Below, one piece after another: positions 7,435 through 15,039 of a DNA stretch of 22,277 bases. The notes beneath the pieces are model-generated. The model searched no databases. It saw only the letters and a list, made by a program, of their open reading frames with translations, and was not told the DNA's origin. Position 1 is the first letter of the stretch. Each line of letters begins with the position of its first letter. The stretch lies in contig CAVJIN010000028.1 in assembly GCA_963649615.1 (NCBI GenBank), positions 1-22,277 on the forward strand, in the 5' to 3' direction. This DNA is from UBA9732 sp963649615. Its GTDB lineage: Bacteria > Spirochaetota > Spirochaetia > Sphaerochaetales > Sphaerochaetaceae. The translations under genes and the position numbers were made by a program.

Positions 7435-8661
7435 ATGGGAAGGCAGGAATATGATGATTGGGGCTTCATGGGTGAAGTCCAAAAAGAGCAAAGATTAAAA
7501 AGCGAAGCAAAGCGAGCAAGACAGACAAATGCGTCAAGAAATGCATTTGTCTTTCTTTGTTCTGTTTTTATACTTGCGTTTTCTGGCCTTGTTGCTGTTT
7601 ATTCTGCAAGCTTCCCTGTTGCAGTAAACAATGGTCTAAATCATTATTATTTCCTGAAAAATCAAATAGTTTACCTTGGAATTGGGCTATTGTTATTTGG
7701 TTTTGTTAATGTATTACCTGAAGGAGCAATCAAGGTTTTTTGTCCTATTTGCCTTATTTCAAGTATTGCCCTTTTGACAATAGATTTATTCTTTGGAAAG
7801 AACTTAGTTTCTTCTGTTGATACAATTGGTTTTGTTTTTGTTTCCTGCGTTATGTATATGTCTTTGTATTTTTCAAACAGAGACAATAGCATTAATAGTC
7901 TAAAACAATTGATTGTTCCAACAATTGGATGTCTTGTTGTTTTGGTTTTATTGTTATTGAAGAAATCATTTACATATGCTGTGTTTTTCTTGGTTCTCAA
8001 TGCTGTTATGTTTGCTGTTGGTGGGCTTGGAATTACAGGAATTATTATTTTGGGCTTGTATTTACTAGTCCCTTCATTGGTAATTATTTTTTCTAAGTCT
8101 GATCTCTTACTTTCTGTCGCCAGATTTTTCTTTCCAGGATCTGAGTTTACAGCAAGAAGTGCGCAAGTTTCTATAATTAAAGAAACAATTGCAAGTGGTT
8201 CATGGTTTGGAAAGGGGCTAGGAATGGGAGAGTATAAAATTGGCATGATTGAGGATCTTGCCGGTAAGTGTATTTTTGCAAATATTTGTGAAGAAATTGG
8301 TTTTATTGGAGTTTTCACAGTTTTGGTAGTATTCTCAGTTTTAGCCTTTACAGGGTATAGAGTTGCTAGGATTACTAGAAAACAAAATAGTTTTGTTTCT
8401 AATCTTGCTTTAGGCTGCACAACAGTAGTTGTTTTACAATTAATTGCCAATATTTTTTGGCTTCTTGGGATTCTTCCAGGAGATGGCCTTTCAATGCCAT
8501 TTTTCTCTTATGGCATAGAAATTATTCCTGTTATGTTTGCATGTGGACTTATTTACAGGTCTTCCCAATCTAAGCCAAGTACTAATTTTGCTGACGACAG
8601 CTTGGAAAATTTGTCCAATGAACTGAAGTATCCTGAGCCATATGAATTTGAAAAAAATTGA
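7435..8661 (+). CDS. ftsW: FtsW-like SEDS protein with degenerate catalytic motifs
   Basis: Multi-spanning SEDS protein, 408 residues, with a 36-residue charged cytoplasmic N-terminus and about ten membrane segments. FtsW normally polymerises lipid II into septal glycan together with the transpeptidase FtsI. Family membership is clear from 'VAVYSAS', 'YFLKNQIVYLGIG', 'GKGLGMG' (259-265), 'IFANICEEIGFIG' (280-292) and 'GLSMPFFSYG' (351-360). Conserved functional motifs are lost. The Asp equivalent to E. coli FtsW D297 is Lys278 in an ungapped alignment. The QPDLGT motif reads KKSFTY (176-181). The usual RW...QPSE stretch after the third span is missing (about 121-140). SYGGSS became SYGIEI. 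An intact frame with orderly membrane spans argues against a recent pseudogene. I infer a structural rather than catalytic role. It overlaps ftsQ by 20 bases. Confidence 0.85.
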   Translation: MGRQEYDDWGFMGEVQKEQRLKSEAKRARQTNASRNAFVFLCSVFILAFSGLVAVYSASFPVAVNNGLNHYYFLKNQIVYLGIGLLLFGFVNVLPEGAIKVFCPICLISSIALLTIDLFFGKNLVSSVDTIGFVFVSCVMYMSLYFSNRDNSINSLKQLIVPTIGCLVVLVLLLLKKSFTYAVFFLVLNAVMFAVGGLGITGIIILGLYLLVPSLVIIFSKSDLLLSVARFFFPGSEFTARSAQVSIIKETIASGSWFGKGLGMGEYKIGMIEDLAGKCIFANICEEIGFIGVFTVLVVFSVLAFTGYRVARITRKQNSFVSNLALGCTTVVVLQLIANIFWLLGILPGDGLSMPFFSYGIEIIPVMFACGLIYRSSQSKPSTNFADDSLENLSNELKYPEPYEFEKN

Positions 8662-9385
8662 GTGGATTTTAGTTCTTATACTTATCTTTTTACTTGGTGT
8701 TGGTGTCTATATGGCACTAAGAAATCTCAGTTTTTTTGATGTCAAAAACGTCAACGTAACACTAACAGGCCCCGTGTCTGAAGTTAGACCTGACATGCAA
8801 CGAATCCTTAATCCACTTAAAGGTCTAAACATCTTTGAAATCTCCACTGGAAAACTAGAGAAAAGCTTGAGCTCTTTTGCCGAGGTAGATAGCGTCACAG
8901 TAAAGCGTTTTTATCCCGATACTCTTGAAATTACCATTAACTATTCTAACCTCAAACTTAAAGCCTATTGTATTGAAGAGCAAGAAATTACTTATTACTT
9001 CATTAAAGAAGAAGGTCTAGCCCAAACATCAGAACAAACATGGAGTGAATTTGACCAACTAGGTTGTCTTGAACTAAACCCTGCCTATGCCCAAATGATT
9101 CTGAAATGGGGAGAGGATGCCGGTTTTAAATCTATGGTTCCAATGGTAGAATATTTGGTCTCTAACAACTTGATAACAAGTATTAAATACGATAATAATA
9201 ACGGTAGTGAGTTTGGAAGACTTGTTCTTTGGCTACCGTCACTTAATGTTCAGCTTTATGTGCGTGAAGTTGTTAGCACACAACGTCTAGATGAAGCCCT
9301 TGCAGTCATAGTACAACAGTCTTCCACCAGCGGGGAAGTTGTCATTTTTGACTTATACTCTATGAGTTTGGTTAAAAGGACATAG
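8642..9385 (+). CDS. ftsQ: FtsQ/DivIB-family division protein
   Basis: Bitopic divisome scaffold that bridges cytoplasmic FtsA/FtsZ-side proteins to the periplasmic FtsL-FtsB complex. 247 residues: a very short cytoplasmic tail, one membrane helix (about residues 8-28), a POTRA domain (about 33-100, with 'FFDVKNVNVTLTG' and 'FAEVDSVTVKRFYPDTLEITI' being the typical strands), then the FtsQ beta domain to the C-terminus. The start lies inside the ftsW end, so translation is coupled. The C-terminal segment that contacts FtsB in other bacteria is present but I cannot confirm an FtsB gene anywhere in the window. Confidence 0.85.
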   Translation: MNLKKIEWILVLILIFLLGVGVYMALRNLSFFDVKNVNVTLTGPVSEVRPDMQRILNPLKGLNIFEISTGKLEKSLSSFAEVDSVTVKRFYPDTLEITINYSNLKLKAYCIEEQEITYYFIKEEGLAQTSEQTWSEFDQLGCLELNPAYAQMILKWGEDAGFKSMVPMVEYLVSNNLITSIKYDNNNGSEFGRLVLWLPSLNVQLYVREVVSTQRLDEALAVIVQQSSTSGEVVIFDLYSMSLVKRT

Positions 9386-9396
9386 GAGGACTATAA

Positions 9397-10635
9397 ATGG
9401 CTTCTGAAAAAGTTCTATTGGGTTTGGATATTGGTTCTTCTTGGGTAAGAGCAGTTGTGGGCTCTGTTTCTAAAGATGGCCAGTTAATGGTTGACAGTAT
9501 TTGTGAGAGACCAAGTGAAGGGGTTCGCTCTGGTGTTGTTGTAAATATTGAACAAACTCGTAAAGCCATTAGTTCCGTAATTCAAGAAGCAGAACTTCAG
9601 GCTGGTATTGAGGCTCAAAGTGTTATTACTGGTATTGGTGGCTCTTCTGTAAACGGATATTCTTCGCAGGGCGTTGTTGGTATTAATGCTAAAGATTTAG
9701 AAATAACTCGAAATGACATAGCAGATTGTTTAAAAAGTGCTAGAGCTTTTGAACTTCCTGCAGATAAAGAGGTCCTTCATACTCTTGTTCAGGATTTTAC
9801 TGTTGACGGAAAGGCTGGTATTAAAGACCCAATTGATATGACAGGGCACCGTCTTGAAAGTAAAGTTCTTATTGTTATGGGAAGTTCTAGTAATTGTTCT
9901 AACACAAGAAGAGCTCTTCAGAGTGCTGGTCTTAATTCTGCAAGACTTGTGCTTTCTCAACTTGCTGATGCTGATATTGTACTAAGTGCAGATGAGAAAG
10001 AGATGGGAACAATTTTAATCAACATTGGTGGCAGTACATCCAACATGATAGTTTATCAGAATGGATCTCCTGTTTATGTTGGTGGTGTTGATTTAGGTTC
10101 TAGTAGTGTGACAAATGATATTGCTTTTATCCTGAATAAACCAAAAATGGTAGCAGAGCAGGTGAAAGTTGAAAGTGGATGTTGTTATTTACCATCGGTT
10201 TCTACTGATGAAAAAGTGATAATTCCACAAGTGGGTGGCCTTCCGTCCATCCAAATGCCAAAAAAGGAGCTATGCAAGATTATCGAGCCAAGAATGGCGG
10301 AGATTTTTTCTCTTTTAAAGAAGGGGCTAGATAGCAAGATTACGCATGGAACCTTTGGTGGTGGCGTGGTGCTTGTTGGTGGAGGATCGTTGCTTTCTGG
10401 TGTGACTGATCTTGCTTCTGAGATTTTCAGATTGCAGGCGAGAATTGGCTTCCCTGAGGCGTTGCCGGGTTTGGATAGATCTTACATTAACCCCAAATAT
10501 GCAACCGTGCTTGGATTGCTGAAGACTGAGGCAAAAAAAACGGCTAATGCACAAATGGGAAGAGGGAATGACAAGCATCCAAATAAAAAAGGTTTTTTTG
10601 GAAAGATTGCGTCTATTTTTAAGACTATAGTTTAG
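9397..10635 (+). CDS. ftsA: FtsA, actin-like membrane anchor of FtsZ
   Basis: ATP-binding actin-fold protein that tethers FtsZ filaments to the membrane. 412 residues. Phosphate-1 loop 'LGLDIGSSWVRAVVG' (8-22) with Asp11; phosphate-2 'INIGGSTSNMIVY' (208-220); adenosine-side 'VVLVGGGSLLSGV' near residue 330. A lysine- and phenylalanine-rich amphipathic helix at the extreme C-terminus ('GFFGKIASIFKTIV') matches the membrane-targeting sequence. GGAGG at 9385-9389 sits 7 bases upstream of the ATG. 22 bases separate it from the ftsZ ATG. All functional parts appear intact, in contrast to the FtsW-like protein. Confidence 0.96.
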   Translation: MASEKVLLGLDIGSSWVRAVVGSVSKDGQLMVDSICERPSEGVRSGVVVNIEQTRKAISSVIQEAELQAGIEAQSVITGIGGSSVNGYSSQGVVGINAKDLEITRNDIADCLKSARAFELPADKEVLHTLVQDFTVDGKAGIKDPIDMTGHRLESKVLIVMGSSSNCSNTRRALQSAGLNSARLVLSQLADADIVLSADEKEMGTILINIGGSTSNMIVYQNGSPVYVGGVDLGSSSVTNDIAFILNKPKMVAEQVKVESGCCYLPSVSTDEKVIIPQVGGLPSIQMPKKELCKIIEPRMAEIFSLLKKGLDSKITHGTFGGGVVLVGGGSLLSGVTDLASEIFRLQARIGFPEALPGLDRSYINPKYATVLGLLKTEAKKTANAQMGRGNDKHPNKKGFFGKIASIFKTIV

Positions 10636-10657
10636 AGTTTTTTAAGAGGAATTGAAT

Positions 10658-11941
10658 ATGGATTTTGGCATGATTGAAGATTTACTTCACGACGAACAGA
10701 CACCTCCTACTGATATTAAGGTTATTGGTGTTGGTGGCGCTGGTGGTAATGCTGTAAACAGAATGATTGCAAGTGGTCTAAAAAAGGTCACCTTTGTTGC
10801 ACTTAATACAGATATGCAGGCGCTTCAAAGATCTAATGCTCAGCTTAGAATTCCTATTGGAAAAGAGCTTACTGGAGGTCTTGGTGCTGGAGGTATGCCT
10901 GAGATGGGGCAAAAAGCCGCAGAAGAAAGCAAAGATGAGATAAAGAATCTCTTAGATGGCACAGATATGGTCTTTATTACCGCTGGTATGGGTGGTGGTA
11001 CTGGAACTGGAGCAGCTCCTGTTGTGGCTGAGATTGCCAAGGGCCTTAATATTCTCACTGTTGCTGTTGTTACAACTCCATTTGCTTTTGAAGGAAGAAA
11101 GAAACTTCAGTTTGCAAATGAAGGAATTGAACGCCTTAAAAAACAGGTTGATACTTTAATTCTTATTCCAAACCAGTATCTTCTTAAGATAACAGAAAAT
11201 AACACTCCAATTAAGCAGGCTTTCCTTATGGCTGATGATGTTCTTAGACAGGGTGTTCAAGGTATTTCTGAGCTTATTACTGAGCCTGGTGAGATTAACA
11301 TTGACTTTGCTGATGTTCGTACCGTTATGAAGGACAAGGGTGAAGCTATCATGGGTATTGGTATTGGTGAAGGTGCAAATAGAGCTATTGATGCTGCAAG
11401 ACAGGCTATTAATAATCCTTTACTTGAAGATGCTAGAATTGACGGTGCTAAGAGTGTTCTTGTAAACCTCACCGCAAGTGACGGTCTTACATTACAAGAA
11501 TACTACGATGTTGTTGAGATGATTACTGAAACCTGCGATAAGGACGCTCTTATCATCTCTGGTCAGGCTTATAATCCAGATCTTGGAGACAAAGTTAAGG
11601 TTACTGTTGTTGCAACTGGTTTTGAGAGAGATGAAGCTAGAGTTGATATTCCTGATTTTGAGAAGCCAAAGAAGCGTTTTGACCAGTTTATCAGTGATAT
11701 GGGTAGTTCTTCTGAGCCTGCTCCTAATCCAGCTTCCGCAACTGCAGCATCTTCAACTGTGGGGCAAAATCAGCCTCAAGCTGATAGGACTCAAAGAAAG
11801 CCAGAAGAGGTTATTTCTGTTAACCGTTGGCAGGATTTACAGTCTCAAATTGGTAGACGCCAAAATCAGGGTTCCAATTCTAATGACTATTCCTATCCTG
11901 CAATTTTAAGGTACCAGAGACCTGATGACGACAATAAATAA
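10658..11941 (+). CDS. ftsZ: FtsZ, tubulin-like division GTPase
   Basis: Forms the Z ring. I start at ATG 10658: AGAGG (10645-10649) is 8 bases upstream, while the in-frame TTG at 10652 is only 2 bases from it. 427 residues. GTP-binding features are 'GVGGAGGNAVNRM' (24-36), 'NTD' (50-52), the tubulin signature GGGTGTG (112-118) and 'PFAFEGRKK' (141-149). The T7 synergy loop is 'NIDFADV' with D216 and D219. A Pro/Ser/Gln-rich linker (about 345-410) leads to a conserved C-terminal peptide, 'YPAILRYQR', the counterpart of 'IPAFLR' that binds FtsA. The last 17 bases overlap the recombinase gene. Confidence 0.98.
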   Translation: MDFGMIEDLLHDEQTPPTDIKVIGVGGAGGNAVNRMIASGLKKVTFVALNTDMQALQRSNAQLRIPIGKELTGGLGAGGMPEMGQKAAEESKDEIKNLLDGTDMVFITAGMGGGTGTGAAPVVAEIAKGLNILTVAVVTTPFAFEGRKKLQFANEGIERLKKQVDTLILIPNQYLLKITENNTPIKQAFLMADDVLRQGVQGISELITEPGEINIDFADVRTVMKDKGEAIMGIGIGEGANRAIDAARQAINNPLLEDARIDGAKSVLVNLTASDGLTLQEYYDVVEMITETCDKDALIISGQAYNPDLGDKVKVTVVATGFERDEARVDIPDFEKPKKRFDQFISDMGSSSEPAPNPASATAASSTVGQNQPQADRTQRKPEEVISVNRWQDLQSQIGRRQNQGSNSNDYSYPAILRYQRPDDDNK

Positions 11942-12863
11942 AAAAGAAGAAATTCTTGACGATTTTGCTCAAAGCTTATTGATAGAGAGGCATTCTTCCA
12001 CTGCAACACGAGATTGTTACAGACATGAGGTTGAATGCTTCTTGTCATATTTGGAAGAAGAAGGACTTTCTTATGTTGATATAGACACCTTTGGCATTAG
12101 AGCTTTCTTGCGCCATAGGGCAAATAATGGACAACTTTCTTCTCGTACTATGTCAAAGGTTATAACTTCATTACGCATGTTCTTCTTGTTTCTTCAGAAT
12201 GAGCGAATTAGAAATGATGACCCAATGGAGCTGATTCCACGCACAAAAGAGCCCAAAAAGCTTCCACAGACCATTGATTATAATGCTGTGGAGAAAATTC
12301 TTAATGTTATTGATACATCTACGGATATCGGCTTTAGAGATAGGACTATGTTTGAGCTTATTTATTCGTGTGGTTTGCGTGTCAGTGAATGTGCTACCTT
12401 ACGCCTAGATAAATATCTAAAGCTGGAAAGAAGAATAGTTGTAATTGGAAAGGGCAACAAAGAACGTATGATACCTGTGGGAGATGTTGCAATTAGCTAT
12501 TTAGATGCCTATATTGCGGGTGCACGTGCAAATCTTCTTGGAAAACGTAAGTCAATTTATTTGTTTATTTCTAAACGTGGTGATGCTGGTAAAGAAGGTA
12601 TCACACGTGAAGAAATATGGAATAGACTTAAGATATACTGCTCTGAAGCAGGTGTCTATTCTAAGGTTCATACTCTTCGCCACAGTTTTGCAACGCATCT
12701 TCTTCAAGGCGGTGCAGATCTCCGTTCTGTGCAGGAACTTCTTGGGCATAAAGATATTCGTACTACAGAAATTTATACGCATGTTAATACTGATGATCTT
12801 CAAAAGGAATTTGAGAGAGCTTTTTGTGTTAATTCTGAGAGTTCTGAGGAGGATGAAAAATGA
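11925..12863 (+). CDS. XerC/XerD-type tyrosine recombinase
   Basis: Site-specific recombinase that in this family resolves chromosome dimers at dif sites during division. 312 residues with an N-terminal SAM-like core-binding domain (about 8-100) and a C-terminal catalytic domain with the full set: Arg152 in 'GLRVSE', Lys176 in 'GKGNKER', His249 and Arg252 in 'HTLRHSFATHLL', His275 in 'LLGH', and nucleophile Tyr284 in 'TEIYTHV'. It overlaps ftsZ by 17 bases and is overlapped by 4 bases by the nuclease gene, so it is coupled to the division operon. That favours a housekeeping Xer over a phage or integron integrase, and no att-like repeats are seen next to it. XerC and XerD cannot be distinguished by eye. 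Confidence 0.92.
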   Translation: MTTINKKEEILDDFAQSLLIERHSSTATRDCYRHEVECFLSYLEEEGLSYVDIDTFGIRAFLRHRANNGQLSSRTMSKVITSLRMFFLFLQNERIRNDDPMELIPRTKEPKKLPQTIDYNAVEKILNVIDTSTDIGFRDRTMFELIYSCGLRVSECATLRLDKYLKLERRIVVIGKGNKERMIPVGDVAISYLDAYIAGARANLLGKRKSIYLFISKRGDAGKEGITREEIWNRLKIYCSEAGVYSKVHTLRHSFATHLLQGGADLRSVQELLGHKDIRTTEIYTHVNTDDLQKEFERAFCVNSESSEEDEK

Positions 12864-13591
12864 AACTTGTTTCGTGGAATGTTAATGGTCTAAGAGCTGT
12901 GCTTGGCAAGGGTTTTATGGACTTCTTTAAATCTGTTGATGCCGATCTCTTTTGTCTACAAGAAATTAAGCTCTCTGCTGGACAATTAGATTTACCTTTG
13001 GAGGGTTATCATTGTTACTATAATTATGCTCAAAAAAAGGGCTATTCTGGTACAGCTGTATTTTCAAAACATGAGCCTCTTTCTGTTGTTTTTGGTTCTG
13101 ATGACGAGGGTAGGGTTATTACTTTAGAGTTTAAAGATTTCTACGTTGTTAATGTTTATACTCCAAACTCTCAAGAAGAGCTTGCACGCCTTAGTTTTAG
13201 ACTTGATTGGGATGCTAAATTTAGAGATTATGTGTGTTCATTAGATAAAATTAAGCCAGTTCTTATTTGTGGTGATATGAATGTAGCTCACAAAGAAATA
13301 GATATTAAAAATCCAAAAACAAACCTCCGTAATGCGGGATTTACTATTGAAGAGCGTGATAGCTTTAGTTTGTTGTTAGCTTCAGGCTTCACGGATACTT
13401 TTCGTTTATTGCATCCTACTGACGTTTGCTATAGTTGGTGGTCTTACCGTTTTAAGTCTCGTGAGAGAAATACAGGCTGGCGTATTGATTATTGGTTAAT
13501 CTCAAATAGAGTTAGTGAGAAGGTAAAAGAATCTGGCATTTTTGTAGATGTCCTAGGCTCAGACCACGCCCCTGTCTTTGTTGTTCTTTAA
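12860..13591 (+). CDS. exonuclease III / AP endonuclease family (XthA/ExoA)
   Basis: DNA repair enzyme that cuts at abasic sites and removes 3' blocks. 243 residues, slightly shorter than E. coli XthA (268). Catalytic residues of the EEP fold are present: Asn7 in 'WNVNGLRA', metal ligand Glu35 in 'LQEIKL', Tyr100, Asp139 and Asn141 in 'GDMNVAH', Asp210 in 'WRIDY', and the Asp235-His236 pair in 'GSDHAPV'. 'YSWWSYRFKSRERNTGWRIDYW' is diagnostic of AP endonucleases over other EEP phosphatases. The ATG overlaps the recombinase stop (ATGA), preceded by GAGGA. It is the last gene of the cluster; no obvious hairpin terminator follows. Confidence 0.93.
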   Translation: MKLVSWNVNGLRAVLGKGFMDFFKSVDADLFCLQEIKLSAGQLDLPLEGYHCYYNYAQKKGYSGTAVFSKHEPLSVVFGSDDEGRVITLEFKDFYVVNVYTPNSQEELARLSFRLDWDAKFRDYVCSLDKIKPVLICGDMNVAHKEIDIKNPKTNLRNAGFTIEERDSFSLLLASGFTDTFRLLHPTDVCYSWWSYRFKSRERNTGWRIDYWLISNRVSEKVKESGIFVDVLGSDHAPVFVVL

Positions 13592-13633
13592 GCCGTATAT
13601 TTAAGCGGAAATATGAATTTTAAGTGAAATAAG

Positions 13634-13661
13634 TTGCGTTAAATGCTCTTTTAGGTATAGA
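13634..13661 (+). promoter_or_regulatory. candidate promoter giving a near-leaderless transcript
   Basis: TTGCGT (13634-13639) and TATAGA (13656-13661) are 16 bases apart. The ATG at 13670 begins only 8 bases after the -10 element, so the transcript would have almost no leader. The rest of the 78-base gap holds only a weak ATATTT/AAATAT inverted repeat (13597-13614). Confidence 0.4.
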
Positions 13662-13669
13662 TTGGATAC

Positions 13670-14446
13670 ATGATTGGTTTTCTGATAAAGAAAAGTTTTT
13701 TTGATGGTTGGGACAACCTCTTAACTCTTGTTTTATTAAACTTAGGTTATTTAGTTGCCTTTGGTCTTTTGCTTCTTTCTTCAGCTACTAGTGAGATATC
13801 AATTGCATTGTGGCTTGGCTTAATTGTTTTAGCTATAGCATACATAAGCATCTATAACCTTGGGGTTGGTGCTCTCACATATGGGTATAGTCGTTATAAA
13901 AGAGAAGGCATAAAGACATTTTTTGCCGCAATTAAAGAGCGCTTTACTCATGCACTTTTATACTTTGTCTTTGTAATGGCACTAGTTGTTTGCATTGCCT
14001 ACGTAATCCCATTTTACTTTAGTATGGCCAACATGCTAGGTTATTTCTTGGGCATGATTCTTGTTTGGGCTTTATTTGCATTTCTTTTGGCCATGCAATA
14101 TTACTTCCCACTTTGCTTCTACTTTGAAGCCGATTCCCCACTTACAACGCTACGTAAGGCCTTTGGTTTAGTAGCCGATAATCTTGGCACTACATTCTTT
14201 TTAGTTTTAAAATCGTTATTTGATTTAGTAATAACTATTTTCACGGCAACACTTATTCCTGGATTTGGAGGTATAAGCCTAGCAAGAATGGATACTGTTA
14301 AACTTCTTCTCATGAAGTATGAGTTTTATGCAAAGAATCCTGGAAGTACAAAGAAAGACCTTAACTGGGAAGACTTGCTTTACGAAGAAAGAGAATTAGT
14401 TGGACCACGTTCACTTAAGGGAATGATTTTCCCTTGGAAAGATTAG
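13670..14446 (+). CDS. polytopic membrane protein of unknown function (YesL/DUF624-like layout)
   Basis: 258 residues with about five or six hydrophobic helices (roughly 17-40, 44-68, 98-120, 123-147, 172-198) and a hydrophilic C-terminal tail of about 45 residues rich in Lys, Glu and Trp. I do not recognise a catalytic motif. The overall plan, with 'FGLVADN' and repeated aromatic-rich helices, loosely resembles the DUF624/YesL and glycerophosphodiester-phosphodiesterase membrane-domain families, a weak resemblance. There is no good Shine-Dalgarno: only GGA three bases from the ATG. Eleven bases separate it from the CYTH gene, which probably shares its transcript. Confidence 0.75.
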   Translation: MIGFLIKKSFFDGWDNLLTLVLLNLGYLVAFGLLLLSSATSEISIALWLGLIVLAIAYISIYNLGVGALTYGYSRYKREGIKTFFAAIKERFTHALLYFVFVMALVVCIAYVIPFYFSMANMLGYFLGMILVWALFAFLLAMQYYFPLCFYFEADSPLTTLRKAFGLVADNLGTTFFLVLKSLFDLVITIFTATLIPGFGGISLARMDTVKLLLMKYEFYAKNPGSTKKDLNWEDLLYEERELVGPRSLKGMIFPWKD

Positions 14447-14456
14447 GAGGCCATTC

Positions 14457-15038
14457 ATGTCCTTTGAAACTGAAATTAAAGCTCATGTCCCAGAGGGCAT
14501 GGTTGACAGCATCAAAATCAAGTTACTTTCTCTCCCTTCGTGCGTTGATCATAACGATATTTCAAAATTTGATATTTACTGGTCTGAGTCTGAAGATGGC
14601 GATCCTGTTTTTAGAACAAGAAAAGAAACATGTAATGGTAAAACAAATGTTCTTTTTACAGCAAAACCTTCAAAAACAAAGACTTCTGATGGCTTAGAGA
14701 AAAATATTGAACTTGAATTTCAAGCCAAAGGAGAAGAGTGGGAGCATATTTTACAATTTGTTCGTGGCATTGGTCGTAAGGTTTGCAGAGTTAAATGGAA
14801 AAAAGGTTGGCACTGTAGCTTTGAACATAATGGGTTTAACATTCACGCTGAACTTCTTAATGTGCGCTATTTAGGTTGGTTTTTAGAAATGGAAATTTGC
14901 ACAGAAGAGGAAATTGATTTTGCAAGCGCAGATAATGCTCTTCATGAAATGCTCACATTTGTAGGCTTGGATTCAAGTGCTGTAGAACCTTTGGGTTATA
15001 ACAAGATGTTAAGAGCTCTTGGACGTTCTAAGGGTTGA
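14457..15038 (+). CDS. CYTH-domain protein (class IV adenylate cyclase / triphosphatase family)
   Basis: 193 residues forming a triphosphate tunnel metalloenzyme. The diagnostic ExExK motif is at residues 4-8 (E4, E6, K8). Further tunnel residues are seen in 'FRTRKE' (Arg on a beta strand), 'ELEFQAKG', 'RKVCRVKWKKGW' and 'YLGWFLEMEI', the last matching the family's LGxFvEiE strand that binds metal. Known activities in this family are adenylate cyclase (CyaB), thiamine triphosphatase and inorganic triphosphatase; sequence alone does not choose between them. AGGAGG at 14445-14450 lies just upstream of the ATG. Its stop is one base from the stop of the convergent ATPase gene. Confidence 0.85.
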   Translation: MSFETEIKAHVPEGMVDSIKIKLLSLPSCVDHNDISKFDIYWSESEDGDPVFRTRKETCNGKTNVLFTAKPSKTKTSDGLEKNIELEFQAKGEEWEHILQFVRGIGRKVCRVKWKKGWHCSFEHNGFNIHAELLNVRYLGWFLEMEICTEEEIDFASADNALHEMLTFVGLDSSAVEPLGYNKMLRALGRSKG

Positions 15039-15039
15039 A

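Noticed and set aside
7671..8450. Long minus-strand open frame (259 codons) opposite ftsW
   Set aside because: It lies wholly inside ftsW, has low-complexity Lys/Thr/Ile/Pro-rich content typical of the antisense of a membrane gene, and no ribosome site or promoter.
11925..12863. Integrase of a mobile element
   Set aside because: The gene is locked into the ftsZ operon by overlaps on both sides and no att repeats, transposase or phage genes are nearby.
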